Under the pieces are notes generated by a model that saw nothing but the letters and a program-made list of their open reading frames with translations, ran no database searches and was not told where the DNA came from. A DNA stretch of 54,597 bases, taken from contig JBEHYN010000015.1 in the NCBI GenBank assembly GCA_048498155.1, forward strand, positions 1 to 54,597, in the 5' to 3' direction. Shown piece by piece: positions 43,308 to 50,815 of this stretch. Made by a program: the position numbers and the translations under genes. Position 1 is the first letter of the stretch. Each line of letters begins with the position of its first letter. The DNA is from BOG-938 sp048498155. GTDB lineage: Bacteria; Pseudomonadota; Alphaproteobacteria; Caulobacterales; Caulobacteraceae.

Positions 43308-44762
43308 TCAGGTCTTCGCGCCGAGTTTGCGAAGCAGTTCCGGCGTGCCGCTGTGCGCGACCATATATTCGGAATCCTGAGACAGCCCCTTCAGTTTAGG
43401 CGGGGGCGCGAGCGCCTCGTCCAGCGGCGTTTGTCCATTTCGATTGCGGGCATTGAGCGCGGCGCCGCTGTCCACCAAGGCCTGCACGAACAGATCACGC
43501 CGCTTTGCAGCAGCGATATGCAAGGCGGTGTCGCCAACTCGATCCGCACGATTGACAGGCGTCCCCAGCTGGATCGCCAGTTTGAGCGCTTCCACTCCCC
43601 GCGCCTCAGAAAGAAGCGGCCCCCACTGCGTCGCGTACCCAGCCAGCAACATGAGCGCGGTTCGGCCATCCGCTAGCGTGAGCGATGGATCGGCCCCGCC
43701 GGCCACCAGCGTGCGCATCACCTCGAGCCGACCAGCAACCGCGGCAAGGGCGAACGGCGTGGCGCCGACCAGCAAGTGGTCGAGCGCATGCCCGCTCCGC
43801 AATCGTTTAGAGGGACTGCCTTTCAACTGACGCGCATTGGGATCGGCCCGGTGGGCGAGCAGCGCCTTCACAAGCGCGAGATCGCCCCGCGTGGCGGCAA
43901 CGTGCAGCGCGGTATATCCCGCGCCCGCGGAATTGGGATCGGCGCCGGAATCGAGCAGGAACGCAGCCATGCCCGTCTGCCCGACATGCGCAGCCACGAC
44001 CAGAGCGCTCAGTCCCTCCGGCGCGGTCTCATTGACGTCCGCGCCAGCGGCGAGGATCAATCGCGCGGACTCGACATCGCCATCTTGAGCGGCAAACAGC
44101 AGCGGAGTAAATCCACCCCGTTCGATCATCGTGACTCCGGTTTCGTCCCCTTGATAGAGCTGGCAGCACAGGTTCACCCGCTGCATCCATGATGTCGATC
44201 GCGCCCGCACATCCGCGCCGGCCGCGATCAGCAGCCGCACGACATCGGGGCGCCCTTCCGCCGCCGCCCACATCAACGCGGTCTGCCCGTGGCGGGCCTC
44301 GCGTGCATTCGGGTCCGCGCCGGCCGCCAGCAGCGCCTTCACCGCCGCGGCATTGCCCCGCTGCGCCGCGATCATCAGCGGCGCGCCATCCGTCGGCGGG
44401 GCGATGTTCGGGTCAGCGTGGGCTTGCAGCAGGCGCGTAATCATCGCCGTGTTGGAATTGCGCGCGGCGATCCACAGCGGCGTGACGCCAAGGCGGGTTT
44501 TCGCATCCACCGCCGCGCCTTTGCGGATCAGCAGATCGGCGACCTCCAGGGCGTCCTGGTCGGCGGCCCAATGCAATGCCGTCGTGTCGTCGGCGGCGCG
44601 CGCATTTACATCGACGTCAGCGGCGAGCAGGGCGCGCACCATTGGCGCGTCAGCGCGCTTGCTTGCTTCAATCAGCCGGGAATCACGATCCGCCGCGGTC
44701 GCGTGGGGCGCCAGCAACAGGCACATGGCGAAACACACAACACCCACTCTTTTGGTGTGCAA
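43308..44762 (-). CDS. periplasmic ankyrin-repeat protein of the second redox-ankyrin set
   Basis: 484 residues from a TTG start at 44762, with GGGAGG seven bases upstream; ATG 44726 would lack part of the signal peptide. After the signal (CLLLAPHATAAD) come about ten ankyrin repeats, such as DDTTALHWAADQDALEVADL, GQTALMWAAAEGRPDVVRLL and GYTALHVAATRGDLALVKAL. An insertion with two adjacent cysteines (MQRVNLCCQLYQGDETGVTM) and the GATPFALAAVAGRLEVMRTL repeat distinguish it from the cluster-1 paralogs. It is divergent from the DUF1592 gene rather than downstream. Export is certain only as far as the signal peptide shows. The binding partner is presumably one of the two neighbours. Confidence 0.9.
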   Translation of the reverse strand: MHTKRVGVVCFAMCLLLAPHATAADRDSRLIEASKRADAPMVRALLAADVDVNARAADDTTALHWAADQDALEVADLLIRKGAAVDAKTRLGVTPLWIAARNSNTAMITRLLQAHADPNIAPPTDGAPLMIAAQRGNAAAVKALLAAGADPNAREARHGQTALMWAAAEGRPDVVRLLIAAGADVRARSTSWMQRVNLCCQLYQGDETGVTMIERGGFTPLLFAAQDGDVESARLILAAGADVNETAPEGLSALVVAAHVGQTGMAAFLLDSGADPNSAGAGYTALHVAATRGDLALVKALLAHRADPNARQLKGSPSKRLRSGHALDHLLVGATPFALAAVAGRLEVMRTLVAGGADPSLTLADGRTALMLLAGYATQWGPLLSEARGVEALKLAIQLGTPVNRADRVGDTALHIAAAKRRDLFVQALVDSGAALNARNRNGQTPLDEALAPPPKLKGLSQDSEYMVAHSGTPELLRKLGAKT

Positions 44763-44783
44763 GCAGAAGCCTCCCAGCCCGTC

Positions 44784-44789
44784 ATTATA
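44784..44789 (-). promoter_or_regulatory. candidate -10 box for the ankyrin gene
   Basis: TATAAT in perfect form on the minus strand, 22 bases before the TTG start. No good -35 lies 16-18 bases upstream. The predicted leader would be very short, with the GGGAGG site close to the 5' end. Confidence 0.3.
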
Positions 44790-44864
44790 ACGACCGTGGA
44801 AGCCTACCCAGCCCCGGTGACGTCGTCTAGAGATTCGCGGGTTCCTCTAATTTTAAAACCCGAC

Positions 44865-44870
44865 TACAAT
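44865..44870 (+). promoter_or_regulatory. candidate -10 box for the DUF1592-DUF1552 pair
   Basis: TACAAT on the plus strand, 50 bases before the TTG start of the DUF1592 gene and within an AT-rich patch that stands out from its surroundings. The hexamer 17 bases upstream (TTCCTC) is a poor -35, so an activator may be needed. Confidence 0.3.
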
Positions 44871-44919
44871 TTGGCAAAGGTCCAGCCCTTCAATAATTTG
44901 GACCGGAGGAGACGGAGCC

Positions 44920-47460
44920 TTGGGACGCAGTTTCGTCCGGACACTGGTCGTCGTGGTCGCGGCCTGCGCACTCGCCGCCTGCGGGACGATTTTTGCCGAA
45001 CAAACCGGTGCGAAGGTAACGGCTGCTGCCCCTGCGCTATCGTCGGCGCACCCCCTCGACGCAGCAATGCTCGGCAAATATTGCTTCACCTGTCATAACA
45101 GCAAAAAGCGCGCCGGCGGCCTCGCGCTCGACACCAAGGATATTTCCCATGTCAGCGGCGACGCTGAGGTTTGGGAGAAAGTGCTGCGCAAGCTGCGGAT
45201 GGGCGCGATGCCGCCCTTGGGCATGCCGCGGCCCGACAGCCAAACCACTGTCGCCTTCGTCCAGGCGCTTGAAGCCCAACTCGATCGCGAGGCCGCGTTG
45301 CGGCCCCGTCCCGGCCGCACCCGGGCGCTGCACCGTCTGAACCGCGCCGAATACAAGAACGCGATCCGCGATCTGCTCGCGCTCGACATCGATCCGACCA
45401 CCTTGCTGCCGCCCGACGCTGCCGACGCGCAAGGGCTCGATAACAACGCCAGCCTGTTGACAGTGTCGCCGGCGCTGCTTGAGCGCTATCAGATCTTGGG
45501 GCAGCGGGTCAGTCGTCTGGCCCTGGCGATGCGGCCGTCTGGCCCGGACATTGAAACGTTCAAAATGTCGAAACTCTCGACTCAGGATGGGCAAGGCGAA
45601 GGCCTGCCATTCGGCTCGCGCGGTGGCGGCGCGATCCGCTACAACTTTCCCGCCGACGGCAAATACGTCGTCAAGCTCCTACTGAAGCGGGAATTGTACG
45701 ACTACATAATCGGCCTTAACGAGCCCGAGCAGATCGACCTCCGCATCGACGGCGAAAGTGTGAAGACGTTCAAGGTCGGCGGCGAGGACCACGGCCTTAC
45801 GGCGCCGGATAGTTACGGAGGAGAAATCTTCGGCGATCCCGATTGGGAACACTGGGTGATCCACGCCGACGATAACTTTGAAGTGCGCCTGGACGTAAAG
45901 GCCGGGCCGCATGTCGTTGACGTGTCGTTCGCCGGCCGACACGGTCTGGCCGAAGACCCAACACTTCGCGCCAAAAGAACAGGAGGCAACCTCGCTCGCG
46001 ACGAAACCCTTCCCCAGGCGATCGACAGTGTAGTGATCAGCGGCCCGTATGGCGCGACCGCAGGCGGTGCGGACACGCCCAGCCTGCGCAAGATCATGCT
46101 CTGCCGGCCCGCAACCGGCGCCGACGAGACGCCGTGCGCAAAGCTGATTATTTCCGCGCTGGCGCGGCAAGCCTATCGCCGGCCGGTCGCCGATAAAGAA
46201 GTCGAGGGGCTGATGGCGTTCTACCGGGAGGGCCGCCGCGATGGCGATTTCACTGCCGGGCTTCAGCTCGCGCTGGCGCGTATCCTCACCGCGCCCAGTT
46301 TCCTTTTCCGCGTCGAACCGGATCCGCCCAACCTCGCGCCGGGCGCGACGTATCGGATCAGTGATCTGGCGCTTGCCTCGCGCCTTTCTTTCTTCCTCTG
46401 GAGCAGCATTCCCGACGCCACCCTGGTGGATCTGGCTGTGAAAGGTAGGCTGCACCAGCCGGCCGTGCTTGATCAGCAGGTGCGCCGGATGATCGCCGAT
46501 CCGAAGTCGAAGGCGCTGGTCGATAACTTCGTCGGGCAGTGGCTGCTGTTGCGCGATATCCGTGACGCGGCGCCCAGCCAGGACATATTCCCAGACTTCG
46601 GTGAGGACCTGCCCTCATACTTCGAGCAGGAGACGCAGCTTTTCGTCTACGATCAGATCACGCGCAATCAGAGCGTGGTCGACTTGTTGGGCGCACGCTA
46701 CACCTTCCTCAACGAGCGCCTTGCCAAGCATTACGGCATCGCCGGCGTATACGGCCCCCGTTTCCGCCGTGTCGATCTTCCGGCCGAGAGTCCACGTGGC
46801 GGACTTCTCGGCCAAGGCTCGCTGCTCATGGTGACATCTTACCCCAACCGCACTTCACCGGTGCTGCGCGGGAAGTGGGTGCTGTCCAGCCTGCTCGGCA
46901 CGCCACCGCCCCAGCCGCCGGCCAACGTGCCGGGCCTGAAAGGCGCCGACGCCCACGGCAATCCCGCTACGGTCCGCGCGCGACTTGAAGAACACCGCAA
47001 AAATCCCGTCTGCGCCGGGTGCCACGCCTCGATGGATCCGCTAGGCTTCGCGCTGGAGAATTTCGACGCAACCGGAAAATGGCGAACGACCGACGCCGGT
47101 GCGCCGGTCGATGCGTCCGGCGTGCTCCCGGACGGCACGGCGTTCACCGGGCCGATCGGCCTGCGTGACGCGCTGCTCGCCCGAAAGGAGCAATTCGTCG
47201 GCGCAATGACCGAAAAGCTCCTGGCCTACGCCCTCGGCCGGCGCATCGACGCCGCCGACATGCCGACCGTGCGAAAAATCGTGCACGATGCGCAGCCGGA
47301 CGATTACCGCTGGCAATCCATCCTTGCCGGCATCGCCAAGAGCGGGCCGTTCCTGATGCGAACCGCAGCGAGCGCAGACACGGCTCCGGCCGCCGGGTCC
47401 AGCCCCGCGCGCGACGCCATCATTCCGATCTCCGATCTCAAACGAGGCGCCCAGCCATGA
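44920..47460 (+). CDS. DUF1592/DUF1588/DUF1585/DUF1587/DUF1595 multidomain di-haem lipoprotein (second copy)
   Basis: 846 residues from a TTG start at 44920, with GGAG eight bases upstream. The lipobox ALAAC places Cys21 as a lipid anchor, unlike the first copy, which has a plain signal peptide. Haem sites are CFTCH at residues 55-59, the same position as in the first copy, and CAGCH at 698-702. Domain landmarks are LHRLNRAEYKNAIRDLLALD, LARQAYRRPVADKEVEGLM, LALASRLSFFLWSSIPD, FVGQWLLLRDIRDA, MDPLGFALENFDATGKW and MTEKLLAYALGRRIDAAD. Clear homology but strong divergence shows that it is not a recent local duplicate. Its stop overlaps DUF1552 by four bases. Confidence 0.93.
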   Translation: MGRSFVRTLVVVVAACALAACGTIFAEQTGAKVTAAAPALSSAHPLDAAMLGKYCFTCHNSKKRAGGLALDTKDISHVSGDAEVWEKVLRKLRMGAMPPLGMPRPDSQTTVAFVQALEAQLDREAALRPRPGRTRALHRLNRAEYKNAIRDLLALDIDPTTLLPPDAADAQGLDNNASLLTVSPALLERYQILGQRVSRLALAMRPSGPDIETFKMSKLSTQDGQGEGLPFGSRGGGAIRYNFPADGKYVVKLLLKRELYDYIIGLNEPEQIDLRIDGESVKTFKVGGEDHGLTAPDSYGGEIFGDPDWEHWVIHADDNFEVRLDVKAGPHVVDVSFAGRHGLAEDPTLRAKRTGGNLARDETLPQAIDSVVISGPYGATAGGADTPSLRKIMLCRPATGADETPCAKLIISALARQAYRRPVADKEVEGLMAFYREGRRDGDFTAGLQLALARILTAPSFLFRVEPDPPNLAPGATYRISDLALASRLSFFLWSSIPDATLVDLAVKGRLHQPAVLDQQVRRMIADPKSKALVDNFVGQWLLLRDIRDAAPSQDIFPDFGEDLPSYFEQETQLFVYDQITRNQSVVDLLGARYTFLNERLAKHYGIAGVYGPRFRRVDLPAESPRGGLLGQGSLLMVTSYPNRTSPVLRGKWVLSSLLGTPPPQPPANVPGLKGADAHGNPATVRARLEEHRKNPVCAGCHASMDPLGFALENFDATGKWRTTDAGAPVDASGVLPDGTAFTGPIGLRDALLARKEQFVGAMTEKLLAYALGRRIDAADMPTVRKIVHDAQPDDYRWQSILAGIAKSGPFLMRTAASADTAPAAGSSPARDAIIPISDLKRGAQP

Positions 47461-48776
47461 TCATCAAGAAACTATCTCTCGCCCGGCGGACGGTGCTGCG
47501 CGGCATGGGCGCGACCGTCGCCCTGCCGCTGCTGGACGCCATGTCGCCGGCGCTCGCCGCGGAAATGCCGGCGCCGGTCAAGCGCATCGGCGTGATGTAC
47601 ACGCCCCATGGCATGACAATGGCTGACTGGACGCCGAAGACCACCGGCGGTGACTTCGAATTGTCGCCGATTATGCAGCCGCTGGCTCCGTTCCGTGAGC
47701 GCCTGCTGGCGCTCTCCGGATTGAATGCGCCTGATTCAGTGATAGGCCCGCACTCGCGCGCGGCGACCGCTTTCCTCACCGGCGCACCGCCGAAAACAAC
47801 ATCAGGGGGAGCTGGTCTGGCGGCGATTTCCATTGACCAGCAGGTCGCGGCGAATTTCGGTCGATATACGCAGCTGCCGTCGCTGGAGCTGGGGCTGGAC
47901 AACACGGACGGAGCCGGCATTTGCGATGGAAATCCCTGCGTTATGGGCAACACCATATCGTGGCGCACGCCCACGCTGCCGCTACCCATGGAAAATAATC
48001 CGCGCATGGTGTTCGAGCGCCTATTCGGCGACGTCGGCAGTACGGAATCGACGGCGCGGCTGAACCACATGCGCCAGGACGGCAGCGTCCTCGACGCCGT
48101 GGTCACGGAGGCCAAAGACTTGGACCGCCAGCTAGGCCCGGGCGATCGGTCTCAGCTCGCCGAATATCTCGACGGCGTGCGCGACCTCGAAACGCGGATT
48201 CAGAAGGCCGATGCGCAAAGCGCCAAGGAAATGCCAATCGTCGCCCGGCCGGCCGGCATTCCCGCCACCTTCGAAGAGCACGCCAAGCTGATGTTAGACT
48301 TGCAGGTGCTTGCCTACCAAACCGATATGACGCGGGTCATTACATTCATGTTCGGCCGCGAGTTCAGCGGACGCACCTACCCGGAAATCGGCGTGCTCGA
48401 AGGACACCATCCGCTTTCACATCACCTAAATGATCCGGTGAGGCTGGCGATGCAGGCCAAGGTGAACACCTATCACGTCTCAATGTTCGCCTATTACCTC
48501 GATAAGCTTCGCGCCACGAAAGACGGCGACGGGTCGCTGCTCGACCACACGCTCCTCATGTACGGCTCTGGCATGAGCAACGGCAATGTGCACGATCAAA
48601 CCAATCTTCCCATCCTGCTGGTCGGCGGCCGCGACCAGCGGATCAAGGGCGGGCGGCACCTGATGTACAACGGGGATTGCTCAGCGAATCTGCTGGTGAC
48701 CGTCATGGACAAGTTGGGCCTCCCGGTCGCCCGCGTCGGCCAAAGCCAAGGTGCACTGGACATAGACAGGGCATGA
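47457..48776 (+). CDS. DUF1552 domain protein, Tat-exported (second copy)
   Basis: This 439-residue protein starts at ATG 47457 in an ATGA overlap. The Tat signal SLARRTVLRGMGATVALPLL ends near ALAAEM. The domain landmarks match the first copy: GVMYTPHGMTMADW, HSRAATAFLTGAPPKT, LDLQVLAYQTDMTRVITFMF, GREFSGRTYPEIGV with HHPLSHH, and the end piece GSGMSNGNVHDQTNLPILLV. The HHPxSHH and HDQTNL/HDHTNL His residues are kept in both copies and are the best candidates for a metal or active site. The stop is three bases from the right-hand IS. Confidence 0.92.
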   Translation: MIIKKLSLARRTVLRGMGATVALPLLDAMSPALAAEMPAPVKRIGVMYTPHGMTMADWTPKTTGGDFELSPIMQPLAPFRERLLALSGLNAPDSVIGPHSRAATAFLTGAPPKTTSGGAGLAAISIDQQVAANFGRYTQLPSLELGLDNTDGAGICDGNPCVMGNTISWRTPTLPLPMENNPRMVFERLFGDVGSTESTARLNHMRQDGSVLDAVVTEAKDLDRQLGPGDRSQLAEYLDGVRDLETRIQKADAQSAKEMPIVARPAGIPATFEEHAKLMLDLQVLAYQTDMTRVITFMFGREFSGRTYPEIGVLEGHHPLSHHLNDPVRLAMQAKVNTYHVSMFAYYLDKLRATKDGDGSLLDHTLLMYGSGMSNGNVHDQTNLPILLVGGRDQRIKGGRHLMYNGDCSANLLVTVMDKLGLPVARVGQSQGALDIDRA

Positions 48777-48779
48777 CGG

Positions 48780-49597
48780 GGTGCTGTCAGTCCAACGCTA
48801 ATTCGTCTCCGTCAAGGCGGACTCTGGCCTTACGCGGGCAGGACTTATCCCATGACCAACCGCCACTCGGCCAACGCGGCCGAGCGTCTTTGGCGGTAAA
48901 TTTCGCGGCTGACGAGATGGCGCTCCTGGCTGAAATGGTTGTGGACGGAAGCATGGACCGAGGTGAATTTGTGCAAGGTCTTCATGCGGCGGAAGCGGGC
49001 CATCGCCCGCTCCCTTCGTCGGAAGGGTAGGTGGGAATTCTCAGCACGATTGTTGAGCCGGCGGCCGGTTTGCTGGAGATCGGCGGCGCCGATCTCCTTC
49101 AGGGCCGCGCCATATGAGCGGAGGCGATCGGTCACGATCGCCTTGGTCGGTCCATGCCGCCTCATAGCTTTCTTGATGAATTTCAATGCCGAGGCCTTAT
49201 CCCTGGTCTCGGTCACGTATGATTCCAAGACCTCGCCCTCATGGTCGACGGCCCGCCAAAGGTATTTCTGCTTGCCGTTGATCCGGACGAACACCTCGTC
49301 CAAATGCCAGCGCCAATGGGTGTAGGAGCGCATATGCTGGACCCGCTTGCGGCGAATCTCGGCGGCGAACATTGGACCGAACCTGTTCCACCAGAGGCGG
49401 ACGGTTTTATGGCAGATGTCGATGCCACGCTCGAACAACAGGTCCTCGACGTTCCTGAGTGACAGCGGGTATCGAACGTACATTAAGACGACGAGCCGGA
49501 TCACCTCTGGTGAGCTGTCGAAATATCGGAATGGGTTCTTCATCCGCGGAGGCTAGCCCCGTGCCAGCGGCGCCGCAAACTTTGGGCTGACAGTGCC
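48780..49597 (-). mobile_element. IS6-family insertion sequence, right copy
   Basis: Same length, ends and orientation as the element at 42484-43301; one substitution (T at 48802) was noted. Flanks are CATGACGG (left) and CGCATCTA (right), with no target duplication. It separates the cargo from an AT-rich spacer and the tRNA gene. Confidence 0.88.
48845..49543 (-). CDS. IS6-family transposase (identical second copy)
   Basis: This 232-residue protein is the same as the product of 42549-43247, with an intact DDE triad and start MKNPFRYFD at ATG 49543. The identity implies very recent duplication or ongoing homogenisation. Either copy could drive movement of the enclosed genes. Confidence 0.93.
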   Translation of the reverse strand: MKNPFRYFDSSPEVIRLVVLMYVRYPLSLRNVEDLLFERGIDICHKTVRLWWNRFGPMFAAEIRRKRVQHMRSYTHWRWHLDEVFVRINGKQKYLWRAVDHEGEVLESYVTETRDKASALKFIKKAMRRHGPTKAIVTDRLRSYGAALKEIGAADLQQTGRRLNNRAENSHLPFRRRERAMARFRRMKTLHKFTSVHASVHNHFSQERHLVSREIYRQRRSAALAEWRLVMG

Positions 49598-49636
49598 CGC
49601 ATCTATTTTACATTCAAAGAAGACGCCAACTAACTG

Positions 49637-49660
49637 ATATCGTAGTTTTTATTACGATAT
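49637..49660. promoter_or_regulatory. perfect AT-rich inverted repeat
   Basis: ATATCGTA (49637-49644) and TACGATAT (49653-49660) form an 8-base perfect dyad with an 8-base loop, in the AT-rich spacer (49598-49870). It could be a regulator site, a hairpin or a mobile-element end. No gene is seen in this spacer. Confidence 0.45.
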
Positions 49661-49773
49661 AAATTGGGCCGATTGGTCGCAAAGCGAATTTCACCTGTTA
49701 TTTGGGAAAGTGACACTTTTGGAATCGGCGTGGAGAACAGGTGGGAAAAAACGGCCTAATACCCGCAAAATCG

Positions 49774-49818
49774 ACCCAGCGGAGACGTCTGGGTGATTAG
49801 AAGTGGGTCGTAACCCAC
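49774..49818. other. two further short inverted repeats in the spacer beside tRNA-Val
   Basis: ACCCAG (49774-49779) pairs with CTGGGT (49789-49794), and GTGGGT (49803-49808) pairs with ACCCAC (49813-49818) over a 4-base loop. Together with the upstream dyad this makes a structured non-coding stretch directly downstream of the tRNA. Confidence 0.4.
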
Positions 49819-49844
49819 GGTAATGTCGGGTAAATTTCCGTTTC

Positions 49845-49868
49845 AAAAACCACACTCTAGAACGAGTG
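49845..49868 (-). terminator. probable intrinsic terminator of tRNA-Val
   Basis: On the minus strand, nine bases past the CCA end, CACTC and GAGTG form a short stem (49864-49868 with 49853-49857) followed by a T-rich tract (complement of 49845-49849). The stem is weak, so confidence is moderate. Confidence 0.5.
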
Positions 49869-49876
49869 AGACTGCC

Positions 49877-49951
49877 TGGTGGATGCGACAGGGATTGAAC
49901 CTGTGACCCCTGCCGTGTGAAGGCAGTGCTCTCCCGCTGAGCTACGCATCC
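49877..49951 (-). tRNA. tRNA-Val (anticodon CAC), CCA encoded
   Basis: The acceptor stem GGATGCG pairs with CGCATCC. The D-arm has AGCTCAGCGGGAGAGC. The anticodon stem CTGCC/GGCAG closes the loop TTCACAC, with anticodon CAC reading GUG. The T-arm is CAGG-GTTCAATC-type with a CCTGT stem. Discriminator A is followed by a genome-encoded CCA. Its 3' end points into the AT-rich spacer and the accessory region, the usual geometry of an integration site. Confidence 0.95.
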
Positions 49952-50010
49952 GTGCAGGCAAGGCCGAAAGAGGCGTGCCTATAGCTCGCCTCCGGGCCGT
50001 CGGCAAGGCG

Positions 50011-50667
50011 TCAGGCGCGCGCGAGCAGGCGTCGGGCGATGGCGGGCAGTTCAGTGAAATGGTCGATCAGAACGTCCCCGCCAAGCGCATGAGCCGGCGT
50101 CTCGGTATAGCCGAAGCTGACCACCGCCACCGGCACATCGGCGGCCTTGGCGGCCAGGACGTCGGAGATGCTGTCGCCCACCAGCAGGGCGCGCTCGGCG
50201 CTGCCGCCCGCCAGAGCGATGGCGGTAAGCAAGTGGCGCGGATCGGGCTTGGGCGCTGGCGCCATGTCCGGCCCGACGATGGCGACGAACCGACTTGTAA
50301 GGCCCATTGCGTCCAGCAGGGCCAGGGACAGGTCGGTGCGCTTGTTGGTGCAGACGGCGAGTTTGGCCCCCTGCGCGGCCAGCAGGTCGAGCGTGGTTTC
50401 CAACGCCTCGAACATCACGCTCTCTTGGGCGATACGGCCCAGGTAAATCTCGATGAAGCGGTCGAACAAGGCCGGGACATTGTCTGCGGACAGGGGCGCG
50501 CCCGCGCGGGCAAAGCCGCGCTCGATCATAGCCTTGGCCCCATGGCCGACCAGATGGCGGGTGTCACTCAGGGCCACCGGCGGCAGATACTGCTCGGCCA
50601 GGACCGCATTGAGCGCGCCAATCAAATCCGGCGCCGTGTCGATCAGGGTGCCGTCCAGGTCGAACAC
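50011..50667 (-). CDS. gph: phosphoglycolate phosphatase (HAD superfamily)
   Basis: 218 residues if begun at GTG 50667, which would start directly at FDLDGTLIDTAPDLIGALN (motif I, nucleophile Asp). Further HAD motifs are CTNKRTDLSLALL (motif II Thr), KPDPRHLL (Lys) and LLVGDSISDVLAAKAA (acidic motif IV). The family normally has several residues before motif I. The frame is open upstream without ATG, GTG or TTG, and a CTG at 50712 has GGAG eight bases before it, giving PASTDPRPLDGAVIVFDLDG. The CTG may be the true start. The enzyme dephosphorylates 2-phosphoglycolate, a by-product of DNA repair. It is divergent from glmU. Confidence 0.9.
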   Translation of the reverse strand: MFDLDGTLIDTAPDLIGALNAVLAEQYLPPVALSDTRHLVGHGAKAMIERGFARAGAPLSADNVPALFDRFIEIYLGRIAQESVMFEALETTLDLLAAQGAKLAVCTNKRTDLSLALLDAMGLTSRFVAIVGPDMAPAPKPDPRHLLTAIALAGGSAERALLVGDSISDVLAAKAADVPVAVVSFGYTETPAHALGGDVLIDHFTELPAIARRLLARA

Positions 50668-50815
50668 GATGACGGCGCCGTCGAGCGGGCGGGGGTCGGT
50701 AGAGGCGGGCAGGGCAAGGTCTCCGGTATTAAGCCATCGCCGTTTCGGCTAAATCCAGTGTCAGCGCAATGTCCGAGTCGGCCCCAGCCGTCCGGCGCTC
50801 AGTGAGAGGCTCCGC

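Larger units (their letters stand above)
42484..49597. mobile_element. putative IS6 composite transposon carrying ankyrin - DUF1592 - DUF1552
   Basis: Two 818-base IS6-family elements in direct orientation bound 5.5 kb of cargo, 7114 bases in all. The encoded transposases are identical, and only one base difference was noted between the copies (C at 42506, T at 48802). The cargo starts 6 bases from the left element (ankyrin stop) and ends 3 bases from the right one (DUF1552 stop), so the ISs frame the genes precisely. No matching 8-base target duplication is seen at the outer flanks, which is common after IS6 cointegrate or recombination events. Mobility as a unit is inferred. Confidence 0.7.

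Noticed and set aside
42476..49605. 8-base target duplications for the IS6 elements
   Set aside because: The flanks CTCCACAT, CTCTGCTC, CATGACGG and CGCATCTA do not match in any pairing, so no target duplication is claimed.
49877..49951. A second copy of the tRNA-Val 3' end elsewhere in the window as the other attachment site
   Set aside because: None was found by eye on either strand; the far end may lie outside the window.
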